DNA of 64,000 nt from Hymenobacter montanus (GCF_014699115.1 NZ_JACXAD010000009.1:1-64000); one strand, 5' to 3'; shown: positions 27,301 to 35,535, numbered from the stretch's first letter. Translations and numbers: made by a program. The notes: a model not told the origin generated them from the letters alone.

Positions 27301-27392
27301 CGCCGGTGCTCTACAAGCTGCTGCCGCCCACCCTGCCCCAGCCCCACGAAACCGAAGTAGCCGAAGCCCCCACCGAACTGGTCCCGACCTAA
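24303..27392 (+). CDS. RND-superfamily efflux permease (AcrB/HAE1-like)
   Basis: Proton-driven inner-membrane pump subunit of 1029 residues with twelve expected helices: one at the N terminus, two large periplasmic loops, and two clusters of five and six helices. The proton-relay aspartates are D397 and D398 (LLVDDSIVVVENIERYLREG). The second half contains the matching IGLIALIGIEVKNSILLVDF region. The start of the protein (VKNYQFMLVVFLLALGLG) lacks the usual Pro/Ile pattern of AcrB but fits the broader family. Substrates cannot be predicted. Confidence 0.94.
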   Translation: MRIVAFSVKNYQFMLVVFLLALGLGLNALLTMPRAEDPSTNAPSFTVVAVYPGTNPTDMEDLVVKPLEEKLNELDNVKKLVTTIDDGLAVVRIDFVYAEDPDDKYAEVLREVNNLRPELPADLASLEVQKFTPSDVNILQVALIAPTLPYAELQKQAEELQDRLQKVKVLKKVETWGYPQRQVRVSLNLEKMARLNLGLARVLGALQSENVNIPGGSVEAGAKKFNIKTSGRYANLAEIQNTVVQATAQSVVYLKDVADVSFNYEEENYLGRLNGQRAVFVTAALKDKQNIIAARKQLTPILEQFTKELPAGIRYVKSFDQADNVAHRLDGFSRDFAIAIGLVLLTLLPLGWRASVVVMISIPLCLAIGLALMNLLGFSINQLSIVGLVVALGLLVDDSIVVVENIERYLREGYGRVEAAIKATEQIALAVVGCTAVLILAFLPLVFLPEGAGDFIRSLPIAVITTVLASLFVALTIVPFLASRILSKHEQAEGNFFLRGLNRLLNRTYKPLLDAALHRPYLALAVAGAIFVGALALIPKVGFSVFPRSEKPMFLVNVETPLGTSLYETDRITRLVEAELGRHPEVRNYATNVGRSNPSIYYNVVPHNNAANFAEVFVQTQPLPVKELEAFITKLRGRLTGMPGAKVEVKQFEQGPPVEAPIAIRVFGDNLDSLRSLAFRVETLLARNEGTIYVNNPLTSLGTDLKVTINKDKAGLLGIPTAEIDRTVRLGVAGLNVGTFQLDGDDNDYNINVTLPRGPRQTLEVFDRLYVSSASGALVPLRQLADIRLEASPTTVRHYDKDRFVTITAFVKPGFLTNNVYAQVLKQLDTLRFPAGYRYVAAGEKESAEDSFGGLGTIIIITVFGILAVLILEFRTFKSTLIVLSVIPLGVIGAVLALLLTGNSFSFVAVIGLIALIGIEVKNSILLVDFTNQLRGQGRSLEEAIEEAGQVRFIPILLTTLTAIGGLVPLVLENNPLYSPLAWVLIGGLISSLLLTRIVTPVLYKLLPPTLPQPHETEVAEAPTELVPT

Positions 27393-27426
27393 GTGCTGGC
27401 GCCGACATTCTTCTTCGGCCAGGCCG

Positions 27427-27468
27427 GCCTCCGGTGCCGCGACCAGGCGCGGGCGAGCAGCCGGAGGC
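27427..27468. terminator. GC-rich hairpin after the efflux operon
   Basis: GCCTCCGG at 27427–27434 pairs exactly with CCGGAGGC at 27461–27468 across a 26-nt loop. It lies 35 bp after the permease stop. No U-tract follows, so its role as a terminator is tentative. Confidence 0.35.
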
Positions 27469-27555
27469 GGGCAGCTCCGCCTACTCTCCCTCGCCGCCAA
27501 CTTTAATTGATAACCTCAAACACTCCAACCATCCAATCCTCTTCAATCTTCACTC

Positions 27556-27984
27556 ATGAGAACGCTCTTGTTGCTTCTGCTCTCCTCACTGAGCTTGGCC
27601 GCTACGGCGCCCACGACGGCCCCGCCCTCCCCGGCCGCCATCCTGGGCCGCTGGCAAACGGCTGATAAGATGGGCATCATCCAGATATACCAGCAGCAAA
27701 ATCAGTTTTTCGGCAAAATTGCGGGGCCCGCGGAGCCGAGCCGCCGCGACGAGCACAACCCCAACCCCAAGCTGCGCGGCCGCGAGTTGCTGGGCACGGT
27801 CATCCTCCAGAACTTCCGCTTCGACGGCGCCCGCACCTGGGACAACGGCACCATCTACGACCCGAACAACGGCAAAACCTACAGCTGCACCCTGAAGCTG
27901 CGCGATGCCAACACCCTGGAAGTGCGCGGCTACGTGGGCATCTCGCTGCTCGGCCGCACCGAAGTCTGGACGCGCCTGCCCTGA
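27556..27984 (+). CDS. DUF2147 secreted protein
   Basis: A 142-residue exported protein with a signal peptide at about 1–18. The DUF2147 core begins at ILGRWQTADKMGIIQIYQ, continues as QFFGKIAGPAEPSR and LRGRELLGTVILQNFRFDG, and ends with the typical NGKTYSCTLKLRDANTLEVRGYVG strand pair and RTEVWTR. It is a small lipocalin-like beta-barrel of unknown function. The leader (about 27505–27550) is an AC-rich, pyrimidine-rich tract. It appears to be a single-gene unit. Confidence 0.9.
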   Translation: MRTLLLLLLSSLSLAATAPTTAPPSPAAILGRWQTADKMGIIQIYQQQNQFFGKIAGPAEPSRRDEHNPNPKLRGRELLGTVILQNFRFDGARTWDNGTIYDPNNGKTYSCTLKLRDANTLEVRGYVGISLLGRTEVWTRLP

Positions 27985-28117
27985 AGCCTCATCCGCAGCA
28001 GGCCGCTGCCCCACGGGCCGCACCCCAACATACGCTTTGCAGAAGACCTTAAGCTGAAGTCGCGGGCAGTGCCGAAGTTGATTGTCGACCTGGAGTAGGG
28101 TTTTCATATTGACATTC

Positions 28118-28133
28118 CCGATGCGCGCATCGG
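28118..28133. promoter_or_regulatory. Perfect 16-bp palindrome upstream of the LytS-like kinase
   Basis: CCGATGCGCGCATCGG is an uninterrupted dyad about 100 bp before the kinase ATG. It could be a binding site for a dimeric regulator. This is inferred from symmetry only. Confidence 0.3.
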
Positions 28134-28234
28134 CAACTTGCGCACGGGGCGCGGCGGGCGTAGCTGCGCTCGGAACGGGCTCCCGGCCCCGGCCTATGCC
28201 CCTTGAGTATCACCCAAAATGTTATCTTAAGGCT

Positions 28235-29344
28235 ATGGAAGCCGCTGCCCCTCTCTTGTCCGCCGGACCTTCGACCCTGACCGGGGCCCCGCACCACCGT
28301 ATTTCGCCCCAAATACTGCTGCGACTCGACCGCTGGGAGCTTAGTGAGCCGCGGGTACGCCTGGGCGGCACCTGGGCGGTGGCAGTGGCCATCTGGCTGG
28401 CCGATGGCCGCGGGCCGTGGTGGTTGTCGCTGCTGTTGAGCCTTGTTTGCACGACCATCTGTTGGGAAGGCAACCGCGGGATACTTTTTGCCCTGCGCCG
28501 CCGTTTCCCCGATTTCGAGTCCACGACCCGGCGCCTAAGCTGGCAAGTGGGGGCCTGCCTGCTCTACACGGCCACCGCCGCGGTGCTCTTTGCCGGGCTG
28601 CACTACGTTTTCGAGCCGGCTTTTCTTCCGCCCGTCCTCGAGGGCTACTGGCACTGTCTGCTCTTGGCATTGATCCCAACGGCCATCGTCATGGCCATCT
28701 ACGAAAGCACCTACTTCTTCGGCGAGTGGAAGCGCTACTACCTGCGCGCGGCCTGGCTGGAGACCGAGCGCGCCGAAAGCCAGCTGGCCGCGCTGAAGCA
28801 GCAGGTTGACCCGCACTTTCTTTTCAATACACTTAATACCCTGGCCGCGCTGGTGGGCGACAACCCGCCGGCCCAGGCCTACCTCGACGAGTTGGCCAAC
28901 GTGTACCGCTACGTGCTCACCCGCCGCGACCAGACTACCGTGACCATAGCCGAGGAAATGGCCTTTGTGGAGTCGTACGTGTACCTGAACCGCATTCGCT
29001 ACGAGCACGCCGTGGAAGTCGACAACCACTTGCCGGCCGAGGTGCTTCAGCGCCGCGTGCCGCCGCTGGCCATTCAGATGCTGGTCGAGAATGCGCTCAA
29101 GCACAATGCCGCCAGCCCGCAGCGGCCCTTGCGCATCGAGCTGCGCGCCGAGGAAGGGTACGTGAGCGTGACCAACAACGTGCAGCCTAAAACCAAGCTC
29201 GCCCGCGGCGAAGGCGTGGGCCTGCGCAACTTGCAGCAGCAGTTTCAACTGCTGGCCGGCCGGGAGATGCTGATCCAGTCCGGCCCGGCGCAGTTTGCCG
29301 TCAAACTACCCTTGCTCAACCCCCATGCGAGCCGTACTAATTGA
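28235..29344 (+). CDS. LytS-like sensor histidine kinase (His_kinase family)
   Basis: Membrane sensor kinase of about 369 residues. Four hydrophobic segments lie in the first 170 residues. The His_kinase domain follows with phospho-acceptor H194 in QVDPHFLFNTLN, an N-box MLVENALKHN and a short C-terminal ATPase region (GEGVGLRNLQQQF). ATG 28235 is preferred over the longer frame from 28082, whose extra 51 residues are arginine-rich and lack family support. The last 20 bp overlap the LytTR regulator gene, indicating translational coupling of the pair. Confidence 0.9.
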   Translation: MEAAAPLLSAGPSTLTGAPHHRISPQILLRLDRWELSEPRVRLGGTWAVAVAIWLADGRGPWWLSLLLSLVCTTICWEGNRGILFALRRRFPDFESTTRRLSWQVGACLLYTATAAVLFAGLHYVFEPAFLPPVLEGYWHCLLLALIPTAIVMAIYESTYFFGEWKRYYLRAAWLETERAESQLAALKQQVDPHFLFNTLNTLAALVGDNPPAQAYLDELANVYRYVLTRRDQTTVTIAEEMAFVESYVYLNRIRYEHAVEVDNHLPAEVLQRRVPPLAIQMLVENALKHNAASPQRPLRIELRAEEGYVSVTNNVQPKTKLARGEGVGLRNLQQQFQLLAGREMLIQSGPAQFAVKLPLLNPHASRTN

Positions 29345-30104
29345 GGACGAAGCCCCGGCGGCCCAGCGCCTGACTCAACTGCTTAGCCAGCACCCCGAAG
29401 TGCAGGTGACGGCCCGCCTGGCCAGTGTGGAAGAAGCCGTTGCTTGGTTTGCCCGGCATCCCGCCCCCGACCTCATCTTCGCCGACATTCAATTATCTGA
29501 TGGCTTGAGCTTTGAGATTTTCGACGCCGTACCCGTTCGCAGTCCCATCGTCTTCACCACCAGCTACGACGAATATGCTCTCAAGGCGTTCTCGGTGCAC
29601 AGCGTGGACTATCTGCTCAAGCCCATCAATGCCGGGCAATTGCGGCGGGCATTAGGCAAATACGAGTTCTGGCAGCAGCAGACACCCGCGCACCAGCAGG
29701 CCCTGAGCGACGCCCAGCTCGTGCAGATGCAGCAGCTGCTCGACGCGCTGCCGCTAAATCCGCCGCGCTACCGGCAGCGCTTTTTGGTGAGCACCGGCGA
29801 GCAGCTCTTGCCGGTGCCGGTCACTGAAATAGCCTATTTCTATACCGCGAACGAAATCGTGTACTTGGTGCGTACCGATAGCCGCCGCTTCGTGGTGGAC
29901 TACAAGCTCGACCAGCTGGAAAAGCTGGTCGACCCAGCTCAGTTCTTCCGCGTTAACCGGCAATATTTCGTGCAGCTGCCGGCCGTGGCTAAGATCTATA
30001 ATTATTTAGGCGCCAAACTGAAGCTAGAACTGTTGCCCGCCGCCCGCGAGGAGGTACTGGTCAGCCGCGAGCGGGCGCCGGCCCTAAAGCGTTGGCTGGA
30101 GTAA
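29325..30104 (+). CDS. LytTR-family response regulator
   Basis: A 259-residue regulator. The receiver domain has its phospho-acceptor at D54 (LIFADIQL), acidic residues EDE at 7–9 and K near 105 (VDYLLKPI). The LytTR DNA-binding domain spans about residues 155–255 (RQRFLVSTGEQLLPVPVTEI through FRVNRQYFVQL). The start ATG 29325 lies inside the end of the kinase gene. Together they form a standard LytS/LytTR two-component system. Its target genes are unknown. Confidence 0.94.
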   Translation: MRAVLIEDEAPAAQRLTQLLSQHPEVQVTARLASVEEAVAWFARHPAPDLIFADIQLSDGLSFEIFDAVPVRSPIVFTTSYDEYALKAFSVHSVDYLLKPINAGQLRRALGKYEFWQQQTPAHQQALSDAQLVQMQQLLDALPLNPPRYRQRFLVSTGEQLLPVPVTEIAYFYTANEIVYLVRTDSRRFVVDYKLDQLEKLVDPAQFFRVNRQYFVQLPAVAKIYNYLGAKLKLELLPAAREEVLVSRERAPALKRWLE

Positions 30105-30208
30105 GGGCACGTAGTGGTTTGGGGACGCACGCTTTAAAAAAGACCGTCAAACAATCAAATTACCCTACGCTTGCAACCGCCCGTTAGCTACTTGCCTAAG
30201 CAGCTGTA

Positions 30209-30985
30209 TTAATTCAACAACTCGTTAATTAAGTAAGAAACCTTTTGCGGCTGCTCCAAAGGACTAATGTGGCCCCCTTCCACGATTATGGTCTCGATAG
30301 CAGGTGGTGTTGGCACATAGTCTTCAAGGCCCTTTAGAGCAATGGCTTTGACTTGTAAATTGCGAATTAATTCAGTTGCATCATCTGCATTTAAAATAAC
30401 TGTTTTGTCAATTTGTTTGATATCCTTTCCAGACAGGATATTCATAGTGCGTTTTAGATGCTCTATTAGTGATACGTCTTTTCTTAGTGAAGTCTTGCCG
30501 AACAAGGATTTAGCCGCTTGCGTGGTATAAAAATTCTTGAACATCAACATTGTATGCTGAAGTGCGAAAACAAGCTTTTGTTTGCCAGAGGCTGCGTGAA
30601 ATGGCATATTGCATAACCCAATGGAGGCGAAACGCTCCGGGTGATGGTACGCAGCCCTTAAAATAGTCATACTTCCCCATGAGTGGCCAACTGCTATCAC
30701 TTGGGGTATTTGCAAGCTATCTAAAATATCTACAAGCATTTCCGCGCAGTCATTTACCGTCCAATCCGGTTTTATATTCTCCCGGCTGCTTCCATGTAAA
30801 GGCATATCAACTGCGACAACCATTCGGTCTTTGATTGCTTCTATCTGCTCATCCCACAAGTGATGATCGAGGTACACACCGTGAAGAAAAATAAGGGGTA
30901 GCTTTCCAGAGGAACTCTCTTTTATATAAACTGCTACTCTCCCAACCCTGGTTAATACGTGAGTTATTTGCGTTTCTACATGCAT
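30209..30985 (-). CDS. Alpha/beta hydrolase
   Basis: Hydrolase of 258 residues from ATG 30985. The oxyanion-region motif is LIFLHGVYLDHHLWDEQI, and the nucleophile serine is in the elbow GHSWGS. A late GGHISPLEQP supplies the catalytic histidine. The substrate is unknown. Codon use is strongly AT-biased (AAA, ATT, TTA), unlike the flanking GC-rich genes, and the next two genes on this strand share the bias. The three probably arrived together from a low-GC relative. Confidence 0.88.
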   Translation of the reverse strand: MHVETQITHVLTRVGRVAVYIKESSSGKLPLIFLHGVYLDHHLWDEQIEAIKDRMVVAVDMPLHGSSRENIKPDWTVNDCAEMLVDILDSLQIPQVIAVGHSWGSMTILRAAYHHPERFASIGLCNMPFHAASGKQKLVFALQHTMLMFKNFYTTQAAKSLFGKTSLRKDVSLIEHLKRTMNILSGKDIKQIDKTVILNADDATELIRNLQVKAIALKGLEDYVPTPPAIETIIVEGGHISPLEQPQKVSYLINELLN

Positions 30986-31035
30986 AATTGAAGCTTGCAA
31001 AAAGTTAAAGTATTTAGATGCCTCGTGTCAATTGA

Positions 31036-31677
31036 TTAATTGCTTATTGAAGGCGCTTGCTTCATAAAAGCATTATCATCTAATTGCTCAATCATAAATT
31101 TTGCCATGTCGCCTAACGTAATTGACATTTTCAAACCTTTGCCATCCAATGTAGCACAACAGCTTCCTTTAGCGGGCTTGGCTACTATATTGGGGCAGCG
31201 AACTATCGTCCAATCCAACTCGCTGTTCATAATAACTGGCTCCATCCGGTTTTTATCATCGATTATTGCTTTCAACCATTTCATAAAAAAAGGCAGAATA
31301 ACTTTTGTGAAAATCCAAGGCTGAAATTCTATGCTATCTCCTGCGCCGACATTACTCATTGCAATGAGTCGTTTAATCTTTTGTTTTTTCATTTGCTCTA
31401 CGATAATCTTCGTCGCTTCAGAAATAAATACCGAAGGCTTTCCACTACCTTTACCGCCAATTCCGAGGCATTGGATTACTGCATCCGTATTCTCCAGGAT
31501 TTCGGCAACTACATGTTCATCCATTACGTTACCCTCAACAATGGTAAGATTGCTATCATTGATAGTGATGGAAGATCTGTCCCTGGTCAATATGGTTACC
31601 TGATGGTTTCGTGCTAATGCTTCTTTCAGGATAGCATTACCCGAGAAGCCCGTGGCGCCAAAAATGACTACTTTCAT
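31036..31677 (-). CDS. NAD(P)H-binding protein (atypical SDR, NmrA/BVR-B-like)
   Basis: A 213-residue Rossmann protein. The N terminus MKVVIFGATGFSGNAILKEA holds the GATGxxG nucleotide-binding motif. It continues as VIQCLGIGGKGSGKPS and IKRLIAMSNVGAGDS and ends with a helix typical of the SDR_a5 group. It is probably an oxidoreductase or redox-sensing protein, with no specific substrate. It shares the AT-rich composition of its neighbours and lies 51 bp upstream of the hydrolase gene on the same strand, so an operon is likely. Confidence 0.9.
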   Translation of the reverse strand: MKVVIFGATGFSGNAILKEALARNHQVTILTRDRSSITINDSNLTIVEGNVMDEHVVAEILENTDAVIQCLGIGGKGSGKPSVFISEATKIIVEQMKKQKIKRLIAMSNVGAGDSIEFQPWIFTKVILPFFMKWLKAIIDDKNRMEPVIMNSELDWTIVRCPNIVAKPAKGSCCATLDGKGLKMSITLGDMAKFMIEQLDDNAFMKQAPSISN

Positions 31678-32016
31678 TTCTAATTCTGGTTATTTTCAAC
31701 GCAAAATTTGAGAATCTTTGTTGATCGTACCTGACACAAAAGTGTCAAAACGAGCGGTGGTCTAAAAGGTAGGGTTCTCGTATAGGAGCATGATCCAGGT
31801 GGGTTTTCCTGTGGCAAGTGCGGTAGCACGGCGTAGCACCAAGCCGGTAAAGCCAAGTAATTATACACGACCTGCCAGGCCAGCATCGTCAAAGCCCTAT
31901 GTGTTCTTCACGCCAGTCTCATGCGCAAGTCCGGCGACCGCTCGCTGGTCATGGTCATGCACCACGTGCCCACTCAGTTTGATCAACGACGAACGCAACC
32001 GAAACGGCACCAGCTC
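31678..32016. other. Intergenic segment inside the AT-rich island
   Basis: About 340 bp between the Rossmann gene and the Crp/Fnr gene. The half from about 31790 to 32010 is GC-rich like the host genome, while both flanks are AT-rich. A stop-free plus-strand frame at 31861–32037 (including SIVKALCVLHASLMRKSGDR) has no start codon upstream and no family I recognise. It may be a scrap of host sequence or of another element. Confidence 0.4.
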
Positions 32017-32667
32017 TCAAAGTGGGCGGTATGCTAATTTCTTCCGTATTCTTGTTAGAGATTGCCGCTCGATACCTAAATATGAGGACAGGTAGGATAG
32101 AGATATCCTATTGAATAAATCCGGATTACCTTTTACGAAATCGAGGTATCTGGTTTCTGCATTATCAAATAGAAAACTCTCAATGCGTCTTTGCTGGGCT
32201 GTCAAAACGTTCTCGGCTACTAACCGCCCATATCGTTCCAGGCCTGAAAACTGGTTGTAGCCGTTTTGAATATGTTCATAGGGTAGATTAACGATAATAG
32301 AGGGTTGGATGCATTGGAAATAGTATTTACAAGGATTTTGCGTTATAAAAGCGGAGTAATGCGTCGCGTATTGGTTTTCACTAATAAAATTCACTGAGAA
32401 ATCATTGCCAGCTCTGTCTGTATAAAATGCGCGCAGTAATCCTGAAAAAACAAACCCGATTTCTTTCTGAACAGTGTTCGCTTGAATATAAAATTGCCTA
32501 TTCTTTAGCTCAGAAACTGTTAAGCCGTTCATCAAGTATTTCAATTCTTCATCAGTCACTTTAGGGCAAAGCTCCTTCACTGAATTTAAATAGGCAATTA
32601 TGGCTTCTTCCAATTTATAACTGTTTTTTCTTAATAAAGATACTTGGAGAGTTTGAGCTATCCACAA
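32017..32667 (-). CDS. Crp/Fnr-family transcriptional regulator
   Basis: A regulator of up to 216 residues. The cyclic-nucleotide-binding-like roll is at about 50–140 (EIGFVFSGLLRAFYTDRAGND, then FQCIQPSIIVNL), and the C-terminal helix-turn-helix ends with LSYLSSYLGIERQSLTRIRKK. No ATG exists near the N terminus: the first candidates are TTG at 32667 and TTG at about 32613 (just before EEAIIAYLNS). The exact start is unclear. AT-rich composition places it in the same acquired island. It probably controls the hydrolase and Rossmann genes downstream (inference). Confidence 0.82.
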   Translation of the reverse strand: MWIAQTLQVSLLRKNSYKLEEAIIAYLNSVKELCPKVTDEELKYLMNGLTVSELKNRQFYIQANTVQKEIGFVFSGLLRAFYTDRAGNDFSVNFISENQYATHYSAFITQNPCKYYFQCIQPSIIVNLPYEHIQNGYNQFSGLERYGRLVAENVLTAQQRRIESFLFDNAETRYLDFVKGNPDLFNRISLSYLSSYLGIERQSLTRIRKKLAYRPL

Positions 32668-33505
32668 AAGTAAAGAAGCAAATAAGTTACTGTTCTAACT
32701 TCCGGAACCCTGTAGCAATATAGGAAATAGCTCACAATTCCTCGCTAAACGGCAGCGTTAAGCGCGAAGAGATTCAAAAGCGAAGTGCAATGTCCTGCTT
32801 TCATAAACCTCTCGCGCAAGCAAATTAATTGATCATCACCCCAGGCCGTACTGAATGCCTTAAAACCACGAAGGCTTTTCATAACCCGAACTCCTTACTC
32901 CTTGGATAATCTTTACTCTGCCTTGGTAAGGCCTTCAACAGAATTGTGGCTCTGGGTATCATCTTTAGTTAACGACTTCTTTTCCCGGCCAGGGCATTGA
33001 AAGTGCAGGTGCTCCTCCCCTGGTGCTCGGGCGGTGAATCTGTCCAGACTCGCCCACGACCGACCGGGGGCTACCTGCCAAACCGAGCCTATCCGAGAGC
33101 ACCAGCCTACTCAATCGGATTCGGCGCATACTGAAAAAGGTTAATTCCACCCGTCAAGCCCATCAGACTCTGATTTGCGAACTTACCAAGATACCAGATT
33201 ATCTTATCGAAACTGGTCGTCAGGCAGGGCATTCACGCATTAAAGTGTGGGACCCGAGGCTGTAGGCTCTACCGGATTTTACGCCCCCTCTTCAACACCT
33301 CGTCCTCAGATTCGGGGGGAGTCTTCCAGGTTGCCTTCATCGTTTACATTTTATGGTAATGGTATATCGGGTCCTGCTTCAACGCCCCGCCCCAGGCGCG
33401 GCGTTCGAACGCAGCCAGTCCGATACCAGCAGCCTGGGGCCATCCTGGTCAGGAACTAATTTCCGCGTAATCGCACCGTTCCGGTGGGATTTTCGTTTAT
33501 CAGCG
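32668..33505. other. Long gene-poor region
   Basis: About 840 bp with no gene I can support. A 45-codon minus-strand frame (32745–32882, MKSLRGFKAFSTAWGDDQ) and a plus-strand stop-free frame ending near 33264 (LICELTKIPDYLIETGRQAG) both read like protein fragments, but neither matches a family I know. Composition shifts from AT-rich to GC-rich near 32950, which marks the right edge of the acquired island. Confidence 0.4.
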
Positions 33506-33533
33506 CGTTGGCAACCGCTGCCAACGGGTTTTT
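33506..33533 (+). terminator. Intrinsic terminator-like hairpin in front of the GNAT–nitrilase gene
   Basis: CGTTGGCA at 33506–33513 pairs with TGCCAACG at 33519–33526 across a 5-nt loop, and five T residues follow at 33529–33533. It lies 88 bp before the start codon of the next gene. It either ends transcription arriving from upstream or acts as an attenuator if the promoter lies before it. Confidence 0.55.
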
Positions 33534-33620
33534 GTACGGGTAATTTCGACCAACTGGCAGCCCGTCCGCTACCTTGGTACTGCGTTCCGCCCGTTTTTAA
33601 GTAGCTTCTTTTTCTATACC

Positions 33621-35366
33621 ATGGCCACCTCATCCAACGGCAAAGCTTCCGCTTCGGCCCCTTCTTCTAATGGCAAAACCGTTACCGGCGGCGCTCACGC
33701 CAAAAAAGTGGGCAAGCCCGGCCCGACGCTGGCCCCGACCGAGCGCCTGACCCCCACGGCGGTACCCGCTCACAAGCTGGTGCTGCGCACGCTGCGCCGC
33801 TCCGATTTCAAAGCCATCAAGCAAATCATGGACAAGGTGTATTCCAACATGGAAGGAGCCTGGACGGCCGACGAGTTCGCGGCCTTGCTCCGTAAGTTTC
33901 CCGAAGGCCAGATTGGCATCGAGGACAACGGCCGGCTGGTGGCCGCGGCTCTGGCCATCATCGTGCAATACAGCGACTTCGGCGACCGGCACACCTACGC
34001 TAAAATCACCGGGCACGGCAAGTTCGACACCCACAACGACGACGGCGACACCCTCTACGGCGTCGACGTATTCGTCGACCCCGAGTACCGCAGCCTGCGC
34101 CTGGGCCGCCGCCTCTACGACGCCCGCAAAGAGCTCTGCGAGAACCTGAACCTGCGCGCCATGGTGGCGGGGGGGCGCATTCCCGGCTACGCCGCTTACG
34201 CCAACGAAATGACTCCGGCTAAGTACGTGGAAATGGTGCGTAACAAGGAAGTGGTCGACCCCATCCTCACCTTCCAGCTCAGCAATGAGTTTCACGTGCG
34301 CAAAATCATTCGCGGCTACCTGCCCTACGACTCCGAAAGCAAGGCCTACGCCACGCTGCTGGAGTGGATTAACGTGTACTACGAGGAAGAGGAAAAGCTG
34401 ATTGGTAACACCAAGTCCAACGTCCGCATCGGCATTGTGCAGTGGCAGATGCGCGCCACCCGCAGCCTGGAAGACCTGCTGCAGCAAATTGAGTTTTTCG
34501 TCGACACCGTGAGCGGCTATAAGTCGGACTGCGTGATGTTTCCCGAGTTTTTTAACGCGCCGCTCATGGCCCTCACCAACGAAGACTCCCCGGCGGTAGC
34601 TATCCGGGCCATGGCCGCTTTCACCGAGCCCATCAAGGCCAAGATGATGGAGTTGGCCGTGAGCTACAACATCAACATTGTGGCGGGCTCCATGCCGGTG
34701 TACGAAAACGAAAGGCTGCACAACGTGGCCTACCTCTGCCGCCGCGACGGCACCGTGGACGAGCAGTACAAGCTGCACGTCACGCCCGACGAGGCCAGCT
34801 ACTGGGGCATGCGCGGGGGCGACAAGCTCAAGTGCTTCGACACTGATTTCGGCAAAATCGGCATCCTGGTGTGCTACGACGTGGAGTTTCCCGAGCTGGC
34901 CCGCATGCTGAGCGACGAGGGCGTGAAAATTCTGTTCGTTCCGTTCTGGACCGACACCAAGAACGCTTACCAGCGCGTGCGCATCTGCGCCCAGGCCCGG
35001 GCTATCGAAAACGAGTGCTACGTGGCCATTACCGGCTCGGTAGGCAACCTGCCCCGGGTCGAGAACATGGACATTCAGTACTCGCAGAGCGCCGTATTCA
35101 GCCCTTCGGACTTTGCCTTCCCGCACGATGCCATCGTGGCGGAGGCAACCCCAAACACGGAGATGACCCTCATCGCAGACCTTGACCTCGACTTGCTGAA
35201 GGATTTGAATACCAGCGGTGCCGTGCGCAACCTGCGCGACCGCCGCAAGGACCTGTACTCGCTGAGCTGGTCGATTAAAAAGAGCGAGCGCGACGATGAG
35301 TTGCTGGAGCAAGGGGCCGAACGCCTGCCCCGCACCAGCCGGCGCAAGGCCGTGGCAGCTGGGTAA
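33621..35366 (+). CDS. Bifunctional GNAT acetyltransferase / carbon–nitrogen hydrolase (nitrilase family)
   Basis: A 581-residue fusion. Residues 1–50 are a low-complexity Ser/Ala/Lys/Gly tail. A GNAT domain follows (about 52–240, with VDVFVDPEYRSLRLGRRLYD as the acetyl-CoA-binding region). From about 270 comes a nitrilase-superfamily amidase domain with the catalytic triad E309 (FPEFFNAP), K384 (EQYKLHV) and C418 (LVCYDVEFPE). Such fusions are known across bacteria, but their substrates are not established. A linked acylation and amide-hydrolysis role is inference. It is a single gene between two terminator-like hairpins. Confidence 0.93.
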   Translation: MATSSNGKASASAPSSNGKTVTGGAHAKKVGKPGPTLAPTERLTPTAVPAHKLVLRTLRRSDFKAIKQIMDKVYSNMEGAWTADEFAALLRKFPEGQIGIEDNGRLVAAALAIIVQYSDFGDRHTYAKITGHGKFDTHNDDGDTLYGVDVFVDPEYRSLRLGRRLYDARKELCENLNLRAMVAGGRIPGYAAYANEMTPAKYVEMVRNKEVVDPILTFQLSNEFHVRKIIRGYLPYDSESKAYATLLEWINVYYEEEEKLIGNTKSNVRIGIVQWQMRATRSLEDLLQQIEFFVDTVSGYKSDCVMFPEFFNAPLMALTNEDSPAVAIRAMAAFTEPIKAKMMELAVSYNINIVAGSMPVYENERLHNVAYLCRRDGTVDEQYKLHVTPDEASYWGMRGGDKLKCFDTDFGKIGILVCYDVEFPELARMLSDEGVKILFVPFWTDTKNAYQRVRICAQARAIENECYVAITGSVGNLPRVENMDIQYSQSAVFSPSDFAFPHDAIVAEATPNTEMTLIADLDLDLLKDLNTSGAVRNLRDRRKDLYSLSWSIKKSERDDELLEQGAERLPRTSRRKAVAAG

Positions 35367-35406
35367 TCCCCAGCATTGTTCCACGATTTTTTTATCCTTG
35401 AGAAAC

Positions 35407-35440
35407 GGGCCCCGTGCGCTACCGTGCGGGGCTCTTTTTT
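35407..35440 (+). terminator. Rho-independent terminator
   Basis: GCCCCG at 35409–35414 pairs with CGGGGC at 35427–35432, with outer pairs extending the stem to 35407–35434. A run of six T residues follows at 35435–35440. It lies 40 bp after the GNAT–nitrilase stop codon. Confidence 0.8.
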
Positions 35441-35535
35441 GTGCCTAATACCAAGAGCCGGCTGCAGGCAATGGCTAGGTGACTATTTTTTATCTTCATT
35501 TATTCCTAGTCACCGCTCGCTCCCTGACTCGCATC

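Noticed and set aside
33630..35384. 584-codon open frame on the minus strand
   Set aside because: It is the antisense shadow of the GNAT–nitrilase gene, which has clear motifs. Long opposite frames are common in high-GC DNA.
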